Shown here one piece after another: positions 33,751 to 41,947 of a stretch of 64,000 nt of DNA. The position numbers and the translations under genes are program-made. The stretch's first letter is position 1. Each line of letters starts with the position of its first letter. The notes under the pieces are model-generated. The model was not told the DNA's origin. It did no database searches and saw only the letters and a program-made list of their open reading frames with translations. Source of the DNA: Rodentibacter haemolyticus (lineage in GTDB: Bacteria > Pseudomonadota > Gammaproteobacteria > Enterobacterales > Pasteurellaceae); assembly GCF_015356115.1 (NCBI RefSeq), contig NZ_CP063056.1:1860001-1924000 (forward strand), read 5' to 3'.

Positions 33751-34038
33751 TTAACGATTTGCCAATTCAAAAATCATTGCTTCGGCTTGGCAGCTGAAAG
33801 TGAAGCTTGCTTTTAGTTGTACTCCGTCTTCGGTGGATATGATTTCACTAACGATTTCGCAAGGTTCGCTTTCTGTTTTGCGGGCTTTTTCGGTGAAACG
33901 GGCGAGAGCTTGTTCCGCCTCTGTTTGGTTGTGATAAATTTGATCTACGTTTACGGTGCAATCCGAACCGTCAATAATTGTGCCTACATCTACACAGCTA
34001 CAGGTAAGAGACTCTTCCGCTTTGCATTTTATCGTCAT
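33751..34038 (-). CDS. yfcZ: YfcZ/YiiS-family (DUF406) protein
   Basis: The 95-residue protein matches YfcZ along its length: SCVDVGTIIDGSDCTVNV, the ALARFTEKARKTESEPCEI block, and the end FTFSCQAEAMIFELANR. The function is unknown in any species. In E. coli yfcZ is divergent from fadL, and the same arrangement is kept here, which supports the assignment. Confidence 0.88.
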   Translation of the reverse strand: MTIKCKAEESLTCSCVDVGTIIDGSDCTVNVDQIYHNQTEAEQALARFTEKARKTESEPCEIVSEIISTEDGVQLKASFTFSCQAEAMIFELANR

Positions 34039-34124
34039 ATTTCATCCTTATTTTGAAATTAATTTGGCGTTATTTTACCACTTTTGAAAACCTATTGAAA
34101 ATTAACCGCACTTTAAATCATTTC

Positions 34125-34142
34125 CACTGGTCGGAACTCATT
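34125..34142. promoter_or_regulatory. FadR-like operator upstream of fadL
   Basis: CACTGGTCGGAACTCATT shares CTGGTCNGANCT with the FadR operator consensus of E. coli. It lies about 95 bases upstream of the fadL start, in the region shared with yfcZ. FadR controls fadL in E. coli and is present in Haemophilus. This is a match by eye only. Confidence 0.4.
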
Positions 34143-34237
34143 AAAAATAAGCAAAATAAATTTGCACTTCAACAAATGGAGTTTTAGAATTTTGCGTCTT
34201 TTTATTATTTCCATATAAATATAACAAGGGTTTCCCA

Positions 34238-35608
34238 ATGAAAAAATTTAACCAATCTTTATTCGCTGTCGCAACGTTATTTGCAGCCGGGGGCGCAAAT
34301 GCCGCCGCATTCCAATTAGCGGAAGTTTCTACATCCGGCTTAGGTCGGGCTTATGCCGGTGAAGCAGCGATGGCGGATAATGCCTCTGTTGTGGCAACGA
34401 ATCCTGCATTGATGAGTATGTTTAAAACGAACCAATTCTCTGTGGGTGGTGTTTATGTGGACTCTAAGATTAATATGAGCGGTCCTGTTACTGTTACCGC
34501 TTTTGGTCGTCCTCTTGCGCAAGGTTCTGCTTCCCAAAAGAGTGTCGTGCCGGGATCATTTATTCCGAATATGTATTTTGTTGCACCTATCAACGATAAA
34601 TTTGCGGTGGGAGCGGGAATGAACGTAAACTTCGGTTTAAAAAGCGAATATGACAACAACTATGATGCGGGTGTTTTTGGCGGTAAAACCGATTTAACCG
34701 CAATTAATCTTAACTTAAGCGGTTCATATCGTGTTACCCAAGGGTTAAGTGCCGGTTTGGGTTTGAATGCGGTTTATGCGAAAGCTGAAATCGAGCGCCG
34801 TGCGGGGATTTTAAGTACTGCGGTTAAAAACGCTGCGCCTTTAGTTCCGTCTTTAGTCGCTGCCGGACAAATTTCTCCAAATGCAGCGCAGTCTTTATCA
34901 AGACTTCAAGGTGTGGGAAAAGATACCGTTTTAACACATTTACGTGATCGAAATGCATGGGGCTTCGGTTGGAATGCAGGTTTGTTATATGAGTTTAATG
35001 AACGTAATCGCCTCGGTGTGGCATATCATTCAAAAATCGATATTGATTTTAATGATCGCTATGCGGTGAGCGCTCCACGTGCAATTGCGGGAGCACCAGC
35101 AGGGGAAGGTAACTTAACGTTACATTTACCGGATTATTTGGAAGTATCCGGTTTTCACCAGTTAACGGATCGCTTTGCAATGCACTATAGTTATAAATAT
35201 ACGCACTGGAGCCGCTTAAAATCGTTACATGCAACTTATAACACCGGTGAATTAGCTTTCCATAAAGATGAAAATTATCGTAGTAATTCCCGTATCGCAC
35301 TTGGCGCGACTTATGATGTGAACGATCAGCTCACCTTACGTGCGGGTATCGCTTATGATGAGGCTGCCGCGACATTAAATCACGCAAGTGCCTCAATTCC
35401 TGATACTGATCGTACTTGGTATAGCTTTGGTGCAACCTATAAAGTTACCCCGAATCTTTCTGTTGATTTAGGCTATGCTTACTTAAAAGGTAAAAAAATC
35501 CAATTCAAAGAATCACAAGATGTTCGTGGTATTGCGAAAATCGAGGCGGATTACACCTCTAAGGCAAGCGCGAATCTCTATGGTTTAAACTTAAATTATA
35601 GTTTCTAA
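34238..35608 (+). CDS. fadL: Long-chain fatty acid outer-membrane transporter FadL (OmpP1)
   Basis: The 456-residue protein has a signal peptide (about 1-21, ending GANAA). The conserved FadL N-terminus follows: AFQLAEVSTSGLGRAYAGEAA, then NASVVATNPALM, forming the hatch segment. The rest is beta-barrel sequence ending LNYSF. Haemophilus calls it OmpP1. The ATG follows AAGGGTTTCCCA. A strong terminator lies after the stop. It is divergent from yfcZ. Confidence 0.94.
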   Translation: MKKFNQSLFAVATLFAAGGANAAAFQLAEVSTSGLGRAYAGEAAMADNASVVATNPALMSMFKTNQFSVGGVYVDSKINMSGPVTVTAFGRPLAQGSASQKSVVPGSFIPNMYFVAPINDKFAVGAGMNVNFGLKSEYDNNYDAGVFGGKTDLTAINLNLSGSYRVTQGLSAGLGLNAVYAKAEIERRAGILSTAVKNAAPLVPSLVAAGQISPNAAQSLSRLQGVGKDTVLTHLRDRNAWGFGWNAGLLYEFNERNRLGVAYHSKIDIDFNDRYAVSAPRAIAGAPAGEGNLTLHLPDYLEVSGFHQLTDRFAMHYSYKYTHWSRLKSLHATYNTGELAFHKDENYRSNSRIALGATYDVNDQLTLRAGIAYDEAAATLNHASASIPDTDRTWYSFGATYKVTPNLSVDLGYAYLKGKKIQFKESQDVRGIAKIEADYTSKASANLYGLNLNYSF

Positions 35609-35631
35609 TTCGTTAAAAAATTTAGCATAAT

Positions 35632-35666
35632 AAAAGCACAGGTTTACATAAAGTCTGTGCTTTTTT
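35632..35666 (+). terminator. Terminator after fadL
   Basis: A 10-bp perfect stem AAAAGCACAG/CTGTGCTTTT with a 13-base loop runs into TTTTTTG, 24 bases past the fadL stop. Confidence 0.88.
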
Positions 35667-35697
35667 GTAGTACGAGATTTATCTCGCCAAAAAACTT

Positions 35698-35861
35698 CAG
35701 TATTATGTAATACTCGCACAAATCATTGTAGGGTGTCGTTAGGCGAGATCCTAATGCACCAATAGAGGTTTAATGATGAAATGGATTGTAGAGGTATATG
35801 CAATACGCCCCTACAAATATTGGATATAAATTTCTCTTTGTATGATTGATACATAATACTG
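35698..35861. repeat. MITE-like repeat, copy 5
   Basis: The 164-bp unit has perfect 12-base terminal inverted repeats, CAGTATTATGTA at 35698-35709 and TACATAATACTG at 35850-35861. It contains the same GTAGGGTGTCGTTAGGCGA...AATGCACCAATAG module as the copy at 15037. Its right end is 16 bases before the ogt start codon. Confidence 0.85.
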
Positions 35862-35877
35862 AAAAACTTAGAAAAAA

Positions 35878-36417
35878 ATGACCGCACTTTATTACACTTA
35901 TTATTCTTCACCGGTCGGACAACTTTTAATTTTGTCTGATGGTGAATACATCACACATATTGATTTTGAGAAAGAACAATACGCACCGAATCCGGCTTGG
36001 CAGGAAAAAAACGATTTACCTTTGTTTCAAACAGTGCGGTTAGCTTTTGATCGCTATTTTAACGGTGAACCCGAGACTTTTGCAGATATTCCTTTGAAAG
36101 CAGAGGGAACGCCGTTTCAGAAAGCGATTTGGCAAGCATTGCGCCAAATTCCTTATGGAGAGATGTCGAGTTATGGCGAGCTGGCAAACATAATCAATAA
36201 TCCTAAAGCCGTACGTGCCGTAGGGGGGGCAGTGGGCAGTAATCCGATTAGCATTATCATTCCTTGCCATCGTATTCTCGGTAAAGATAAAACCTTAACC
36301 GGATTTGGTGGCGGATTAGCCGCAAAACGTTTTTTATTGAAATTAGAAAATATTCCTTACATTGATAAAGGGAGTGAATACACCAGACCCCGTTTTTTCA
36401 AAAAGTATAACGAATGA
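35878..36417 (+). CDS. ogt: Methylated-DNA-[protein]-cysteine S-methyltransferase
   Basis: Ogt removes methyl groups from O6-methylguanine and O4-methylthymine in a suicide reaction. The 179-residue protein has the active site IIPCHRIL with acceptor Cys130, and the helix-turn-helix segment YGEMSSYGELANIINNPKAVRAVGGAVGSNP. The start codon is embedded in a USS (ATGACCGCACTT), so residues 1-4 (MTAL) are USS-encoded. No clear ribosome site is present. It overlaps mutH by ATGA, pairing two DNA repair genes. Confidence 0.94.
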   Translation: MTALYYTYYSSPVGQLLILSDGEYITHIDFEKEQYAPNPAWQEKNDLPLFQTVRLAFDRYFNGEPETFADIPLKAEGTPFQKAIWQALRQIPYGEMSSYGELANIINNPKAVRAVGGAVGSNPISIIIPCHRILGKDKTLTGFGGGLAAKRFLLKLENIPYIDKGSEYTRPRFFKKYNE

Positions 36418-37088
36418 TTTCCCAAACATCGCCAACTACCTTATCACAACTCCTTCAACGGGCACAAAGGATCGCCGGTTTAACTTTTGGCGAACTTGCG
36501 GACGAACTGAATATCGCTGTTCCACCAAATTTAAAACGGAATAAAGGTTGGGTTGGTATGTTATTAGAAACCGCATTGGGGGCAACTGCCGGCAGTAAAG
36601 CCGAACAAGATTTTGTCCACCTTGGTGTTGAGCTGAAAACCTTGCCTATTAATGAGCAGGGTTTTCCATTAGAAACCACCTTTGTTAGCCTTGCTCCGTT
36701 AGTACAAAATTCCGGTGTGCGGTGGGAAACCTCTCATGTTCGCCATAAATTATCTTGCGTACTTTGGATCCCGATTGAAGGCAGTCGCAGTATTGCGTTA
36801 CGTGAACGCCATATCGGTGCCCCGATTTTATGGCGACCGAATGCGCAGCAAGAACGTCAATTAAAGCAAGATTGGGAAGAATTGATGGAATACATCACGC
36901 TTGGACGTCTTGACCAAATTACTGCAAGAATCGGCGAGGTGATGCAGTTAAGACCAAAAGGAGCGAACAGTAAAGCCATCACAAAAGGGATTGGAAAGCA
37001 TGGTGAGATGGTGGAAACCTTACCTTTAGGCTTTTATTTAAGAAAAGAATTTACCGCAGGTATTTTGAGGGATTTTTTAGATTCTTAG
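36414..37088 (+). CDS. mutH: DNA mismatch repair endonuclease MutH
   Basis: MutH nicks the unmethylated strand at hemimethylated GATC after activation by MutL. The 224-residue protein has the catalytic triad D-x6-E-x-K as Asp66, Glu73 and Lys75 (EQDFVHLGVELKTLP) and the C-terminal GKHGEMVETLPLGFYLRKEFT. Presence of MutH implies Dam methylation. It overlaps ogt by four bases and is followed by a bidirectional hairpin before marC. Confidence 0.96.
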   Translation: MISQTSPTTLSQLLQRAQRIAGLTFGELADELNIAVPPNLKRNKGWVGMLLETALGATAGSKAEQDFVHLGVELKTLPINEQGFPLETTFVSLAPLVQNSGVRWETSHVRHKLSCVLWIPIEGSRSIALRERHIGAPILWRPNAQQERQLKQDWEELMEYITLGRLDQITARIGEVMQLRPKGANSKAITKGIGKHGEMVETLPLGFYLRKEFTAGILRDFLDS

Positions 37089-37125
37089 CTTACAGCGTAT
37101 TTAAAGGCTCAGCGAGAAAATAAAA

Positions 37126-37145
37126 AGGCTTCCGAAAAGAAGCCT
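37126..37145. terminator. Bidirectional terminator between mutH and marC
   Basis: AGGCTTC and GAAGCCT pair around CGAAAA. A-runs lie to the left and CATTAAAAG to the right. It separates two convergent genes. Confidence 0.7.
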
Positions 37146-37155
37146 CATTAAAAGT

Positions 37156-37773
37156 TTATACTACCTGCGTAAAGAACTCTTTTAATCCCACCAATACGTT
37201 ATTTACGGCAACCGTTGCCAAAATCAATCCCATCACACGACTAATGATCGCCGCGCCTGAGTTGCCAATAAAATGCTGAATACGATTTGCGGCAAGAAGC
37301 AAAATATAAGTAATCAGCAGCACTGCCAGCATAATTCCGGCGGTAATAAATTGTTCGCTGAAATTGAAACGGTGATTATCCGTTAAAAGCACAATTGCCA
37401 TCATCGCACCCGGTGAAGCGATAGAAGGAACGGCAAGCGGATAAACGGCAATTTCCGTTACATTGGCGCGCATTTTTATTTCCTGATCAGGCTTGCTTTC
37501 ACCGAAAATCATTGTTAAAGCAAACAGGAAAAGGACTAATCCGCCTGCAATTTGAAAAGCCGGTAAAGGGACTTGCATTGCTTCAAAAAGAATTTGTCCG
37601 CTGATTAAAAAGAAAAGTAAGATGCCGGCAGAGATAATCACCGCATTACGTGCGATTTTGCGGCGTTCTTCAAGAGAGAATCCAATCGTTTTAGAAAGGT
37701 AAACGGGAATTGAGCCGATAGGATCAATAACAGCCCAAAGTACGACAAATTGAACAATAAAAGAATCAAACAT
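37156..37773 (-). CDS. MarC/UPF0056-family inner-membrane protein
   Basis: The 205-residue protein has six hydrophobic segments and MarC-family sequence: WAVIDPIGSIPVYLSKTIG, then EIAVYPLAVPSIASPGAM, and the end RVMGLILATVAVNNVL. The role is not established for the family. The closest E. coli relative is probably YhgN, not MarC. The ATG follows GGAAAGCG on the minus strand. Confidence 0.85.
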   Translation of the reverse strand: MFDSFIVQFVVLWAVIDPIGSIPVYLSKTIGFSLEERRKIARNAVIISAGILLFFLISGQILFEAMQVPLPAFQIAGGLVLFLFALTMIFGESKPDQEIKMRANVTEIAVYPLAVPSIASPGAMMAIVLLTDNHRFNFSEQFITAGIMLAVLLITYILLLAANRIQHFIGNSGAAIISRVMGLILATVAVNNVLVGLKEFFTQVV

Positions 37774-37861
37774 TCGCTTTCCTTTTTAAATAATAAAAAA
37801 TAATGAGGGGCATTCTATCAAATAAATGGAGCAAAGTGAGGGTGGCGCAGGATATTTTGCG

Positions 37862-39151
37862 CTATTTTTTTGCGTTTTCAAAAACTTGAAAAAAACCGAC
37901 CGCACTTTGCAGCCTATCACCATAGAAAATCAGTGGGATCCGATGTCGTTGCCAAGGGGGAACGCCCAATTCTTGCCATACTTTTTTGATTTCCTCTCTT
38001 GGACGTTTAGGATGATGTTTGATTTTACCCGAATAAGAAAAACGAATTTGAATGGGTCGCGTTGTTGGCAGGAGTTCAACGGAATATTGCTGCCAATGAA
38101 AAATAAATATTTTCTCTGTCCGCTGCAAATGAAGCTCACCCAAATTATCAGGCAGAATAAGATTAGGTTCTTTCATTTCAAGGCAAATTTGTGCCAGATC
38201 GGCAAAGTTATCCGTAAGATATAGGCAAGATTGATAACGGCGAACTACTTTTTCGCCAAGATGAAATTGCGGATTAGCCTCCTCTTTTGCCAAAATGACA
38301 TCTTGAATAAGTTGTTCAAGTTGACGTTTACTCGGCATTTCACAATCATTTTCAGTCAGCCACATACGCAAAAGTGCGGTCTGTTTTGCACGTGAATATT
38401 GAACGAAATGACAAAGGTTAAACTCGGTTTGTGTTTGGCAGTGTTTACTAAAGGTTTCTTGTAGCAGTTCGTCAATCAACTGTTGTTGTTCAAAACAATG
38501 TTGCGCAGAACGTTGGACGACCCGATCAAAATAAGCCCAACGTTCTCGGAGTATCGGCAAAACCCGGTTGCGTAAAAAATTGCGATCATAGCGGTTGTCA
38601 TTATTGCTTTCGTCATTAACCCAAATCAGATTTTCAATTTGAGCGTAATTTTCTAATTGTTCGCGGGTGAAATTCAGCAACGGACGGAAAATGTTCATAC
38701 CGAACATTTCGCTATGCGTTTGCATTGCCCCCAAGCCCCGTAAACCGCTACCACGTTTAAGGGCAAGGAAAAAGGTTTCCGTTTGATCGTTTAGGTGATG
38801 TGCGGTTGCCAGTAGTTCATCAGCTTGAAGATGCCGGCGTATGGCGTTATAACGAGCTTCACGTGCGCCGGCCTCAATACCGTTGCAACGATCGATTTGA
38901 ACATATTCAATAATGAGCGAAATATCGAATTTATCACATAACGTTTGGCAGTGCTTTGCCCAGCTGTCTGCATTTGGGCTTAAGCCATGATGAATGTGAA
39001 TTGCCCGCAGATGAAAGTGCGGTTGTTTTTTACGGTATTTTGCAAACAGAGAGAGAAGTACGCCGGAGTCTAAACCACCGCTTAAGGCGATAAGACAACC
39101 TTGTGCGGCGGTTTGTTTTAGTTGTTGTTCAAAACTTGAGAAAAGATCCAT
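37862..39151 (-). CDS. tilS: tRNA(Ile)-lysidine synthetase TilS
   Basis: TilS converts C34 of the CAU anticodon of tRNA-Ile2 to lysidine, changing both charging and decoding to AUA/Ile. The 429-residue protein has the P-loop SGGLDSG at 24-30, IHIHHGLSPNADSWA, the LATAHHLNDQTETFFLALKRGSGLRGLGAM block and a C-terminal tRNA-binding domain. Its substrate tRNA is encoded at 23530-23606. It overlaps the pdxY stop by one base (TAATG). Confidence 0.95.
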   Translation of the reverse strand: MDLFSSFEQQLKQTAAQGCLIALSGGLDSGVLLSLFAKYRKKQPHFHLRAIHIHHGLSPNADSWAKHCQTLCDKFDISLIIEYVQIDRCNGIEAGAREARYNAIRRHLQADELLATAHHLNDQTETFFLALKRGSGLRGLGAMQTHSEMFGMNIFRPLLNFTREQLENYAQIENLIWVNDESNNDNRYDRNFLRNRVLPILRERWAYFDRVVQRSAQHCFEQQQLIDELLQETFSKHCQTQTEFNLCHFVQYSRAKQTALLRMWLTENDCEMPSKRQLEQLIQDVILAKEEANPQFHLGEKVVRRYQSCLYLTDNFADLAQICLEMKEPNLILPDNLGELHLQRTEKIFIFHWQQYSVELLPTTRPIQIRFSYSGKIKHHPKRPREEIKKVWQELGVPPWQRHRIPLIFYGDRLQSAVGFFQVFENAKK

Positions 39152-40017
39152 TAAGCAATTTTTTCAGCTTTGTATTGTGCGGTTGGGTTTAAAATCTCGA
39201 AACGCGCGGCAATCGTTTGTAACTCGTAGGCATTGAGATCAAAAGTGGTTTTCATCACACCGGCGACTTCATTATTCATTGTCTCAAATGCTTCCACATC
39301 TGATTTGCCATTGAGTAAATTCGCTAAGAAAGTACCGGCGATTAAATCACCTACGCCCACAGGTTCAAAGTTGAATTGATAAAGCGGACGGCTTAAATGC
39401 CAAATACCTTCCGGTGTCGCCATAATGATTTCAAAGGTATCGGGATCATTAATTTTGCCTACTTTGCCTAAGTGTTTTACTAAGATTTTTTTCACGCCTT
39501 TGTCGAGTAATGCACGTACGGCTTGAAGTACATCGTCAAAGTTGTTAATTGGGAAATCGCTCAGTTGGCGTAATTCATGTAGGTTTGGCGTCATAATATC
39601 GGCCACAGGGATTGCTTTTTCTATCAAGGCTTCGCGAACGCCGTTTGCAACAACGCAAACTTTTTCCGGGTGCGGCATAATCGGATCGCATAAGTAGAGG
39701 GCATTAGGGTTGCGTTTTTTGATTTGTTCTAGGGCGTAGATGATTTGATCTACTTGTTCTGCCGAACCAAGATAGCCGGAAAGTAGCGCATCACATTCCT
39801 GCAATTTTTCGATATTGTCTAAACCGGTGACGATTTCACGGATTTGTTCTTGTGGAATTACCATTCCCGTCCATTTGCCGTATTGCGTGTGGTTAGAGAA
39901 TTGTACGGTGTTGAGTGCCCAAACATCTACGCCCAATAACTGCATTGGGAATGTGGCGGATTTATTTCCGGCAAAGCCATATACGACATGAGATTGGATA
40001 GAAAGTACGTTTTTCAT
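39151..40017 (-). CDS. pdxY: Pyridoxal kinase PdxY
   Basis: PdxY phosphorylates pyridoxal in the vitamin B6 salvage pathway. The 288-residue ribokinase-fold protein has NVLSIQSHVVYGFAGNKSATFPMQ, the DPIMPHPEKVCVV block, MTPNLHELRQLS, and the catalytic motif EPVGVGDLIAGTFLANLL. It is upstream of tilS in one operon, as in H. influenzae. Confidence 0.94.
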   Translation of the reverse strand: MKNVLSIQSHVVYGFAGNKSATFPMQLLGVDVWALNTVQFSNHTQYGKWTGMVIPQEQIREIVTGLDNIEKLQECDALLSGYLGSAEQVDQIIYALEQIKKRNPNALYLCDPIMPHPEKVCVVANGVREALIEKAIPVADIMTPNLHELRQLSDFPINNFDDVLQAVRALLDKGVKKILVKHLGKVGKINDPDTFEIIMATPEGIWHLSRPLYQFNFEPVGVGDLIAGTFLANLLNGKSDVEAFETMNNEVAGVMKTTFDLNAYELQTIAARFEILNPTAQYKAEKIA

Positions 40018-40086
40018 TTTTGAATCCTGTTATTTGTGCGATTTCATTTTATATTTATTTGAACGTATGTGAGTCTTATAAACGAC

Positions 40087-40117
40087 AAAAAGAGCGGTCA
40101 AAAATACCGCTCTTTTT
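40087..40117 (-). terminator. Terminator of accA, USS-derived
   Basis: A 12-bp perfect stem AAAAAGAGCGGT/ACCGCTCTTTTT with a 7-base loop lies 9 bases past the accA stop. The arms are the USS core with one substitution (AGAGCGGT for AGTGCGGT). Confidence 0.88.
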
Positions 40118-40125
40118 AAATCAGG

Positions 40126-41073
40126 TTAGCAATAGCCGTAAGACATTAAACGTTGATAACGTCTGTCTAACAATGCTTCTTTTGATAATCCGTCAAGTTC
40201 GCTCAAATCTTCCATCAACCGTTGTTTTAAGTTTTCCGCCATCAACGCATAATCACGATGTGCGCCGCCAATGGGTTCTTGTACGATACTGTCAATTAAG
40301 TTGAGTTCTTTTAAGCGATCTGCGGTTAAACCCATCACTTCAGCTGCGGTTGAGGCTTTTTCCGCACTTTTCCAAAGTATAGAGGCGCAACCTTCCGGCG
40401 AGATAACGGAATAGGTGGAATATTGCAACATATTCACTTTATCGCCTACACCGATTGCCAATGCGCCGCCGGAACCGCCTTCACCAATCACGGTGCAGAT
40501 AACCGGTACGGTTAATTGCGCCATTTCGCGTAAGTTACGTGCAATGGCCTCCGCTTGACCGCGTTCTTCTGCGCCAATTCCCGGATAAGCCCCCGGAGTG
40601 TCGATAAAAGTAATGATCGGAAGTTTAAAACGCTCCGCCATTTCCATTAAACGTAGGGCTTTGCGATAACCTTCAGGAGCAGGCATCCCGAAGTTACGTT
40701 TTACTTTATCTTTTACGCTTCGTCCTTTTTGATGACCGATTACCATAACCGGACGCCCCTCTAAACGGGCTAAACCGCCTACAATCGCTTTGTCATCTGC
40801 GAAAGCGCGATCGCCTGCCAGTTCTTCAAATTCAGTGAATATGTGTTCGATATAATCTAATGTATAAGGGCGATTTGGGTGGCGCGCCATACGGGAAACT
40901 TGCCAAGCATCAAGATTAGCAAAGGTTTTTCTGGTTAATTCATCGCTTTTTTTCTGTAAGCGTTTAATTTCGTCGGTTAAATCGACTTTATCATCGGAAG
41001 CCGTGCGTAAGGCTTCGATTTTGGCTTCTAATTCTGCAATCGGCAGTTCAAAATCTAAATATTCTTGGCTCAT
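40126..41073 (-). CDS. accA: Acetyl-CoA carboxylase carboxyltransferase subunit alpha
   Basis: AccA with AccD forms the carboxyltransferase of acetyl-CoA carboxylase, the first step of fatty acid synthesis. The 315-residue protein starts SQEYLDFELPIAELEAKIEAL and contains HQKGRSVKDKVKRNFGMPAPEGYRKA, FIDTPGAYPGIGAEERGQAEAIA and GEGGSGGALAIGVGD. It lies between pdxY and znuB on the same strand. Confidence 0.97.
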   Translation of the reverse strand: MSQEYLDFELPIAELEAKIEALRTASDDKVDLTDEIKRLQKKSDELTRKTFANLDAWQVSRMARHPNRPYTLDYIEHIFTEFEELAGDRAFADDKAIVGGLARLEGRPVMVIGHQKGRSVKDKVKRNFGMPAPEGYRKALRLMEMAERFKLPIITFIDTPGAYPGIGAEERGQAEAIARNLREMAQLTVPVICTVIGEGGSGGALAIGVGDKVNMLQYSTYSVISPEGCASILWKSAEKASTAAEVMGLTADRLKELNLIDSIVQEPIGGAHRDYALMAENLKQRLMEDLSELDGLSKEALLDRRYQRLMSYGYC

Positions 41074-41161
41074 TTTCTTATCCTAAAAACACCACAAAAA
41101 TTGACCGCACTTTATCAAGAATTACCTTATGGCGCAAATAGTTTTCACTGGTTGGGCAAGC

Positions 41162-41947
41162 TTACAATCGGGCTTTTTTTAATAATGACAATATAAATAA
41201 AAATGCGGAGCAAATAACGACGGAAGGCCCGGCGGCGGTGTCGTAAAAAGCGGATAATAGCAATCCGCCGATGACAGAAAGCACACTTATTCCGATAGCG
41301 AACCCCACCATAGATTCCGGTGTGGCGGCAAAGCGTCGAGCGGTGGCGGCAGGAATAATCAGCAGTGATGTGATAATCAACGCACCGACAAATTTCATAC
41401 TTAAAGCGATGGTAAGGGCGGTCAAAATCATTAGAATAAAGCGCATTTTTCTAATATTAATGCCTTCGACTTGGGCGAGCTCCGGTGAAACGGTGGTGGA
41501 AAGTAAGGCTTGCCAAAAATAAGTCAGGGTACTTAATACCATAACAACGCCGATGCCGATATAGATGAGATCCGTATAATTTATCGCCAGCAGATCGCCG
41601 AATAAATAGTTCATTAAATCTACCCGTACATTCTTTAATAAACCGACGGTTACCACACCGAGGGATAAGCAACTGTGCGCGATAATGCCGAGTAAGGTAT
41701 CAATAGAAAATTGCGTGTTGCTTTCCAGCCAGACCATCACTAAGGCGAGAATAAGCGTAAGAATTACAATCGTTACATAAGGATTGACTTGCAAGAAAAT
41801 TCCCAACGCCACGCCAAGAAGTGCGGAATGAGAAAGCGTATCGCCGAAATAGGCCATTTTGCGCCACACGACGAAGACGCCTAATGGGGCGGTTATCAGT
41901 GAAAGTAAAATACCGGTTAAAAATGCCGGAAGAAGAATTTCAAACAT
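41162..41947 (-). CDS. znuB: Zinc ABC transporter permease ZnuB
   Basis: ZnuB is the inner-membrane channel of the ZnuABC zinc importer. The 261-residue protein has about eight hydrophobic segments, with the family N-terminus PAFLTGILLSLITAPLGVFVVWRKMAYFGDTLSHSALLGVALG and the late SLLIIPAATARRFA. Its start overlaps the znuC stop by one base (TAATG). The periplasmic ZnuA gene is not in the window. Confidence 0.95.
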   Translation of the reverse strand: MFEILLPAFLTGILLSLITAPLGVFVVWRKMAYFGDTLSHSALLGVALGIFLQVNPYVTIVILTLILALVMVWLESNTQFSIDTLLGIIAHSCLSLGVVTVGLLKNVRVDLMNYLFGDLLAINYTDLIYIGIGVVMVLSTLTYFWQALLSTTVSPELAQVEGINIRKMRFILMILTALTIALSMKFVGALIITSLLIIPAATARRFAATPESMVGFAIGISVLSVIGGLLLSAFYDTAAGPSVVICSAFLFILSLLKKARL

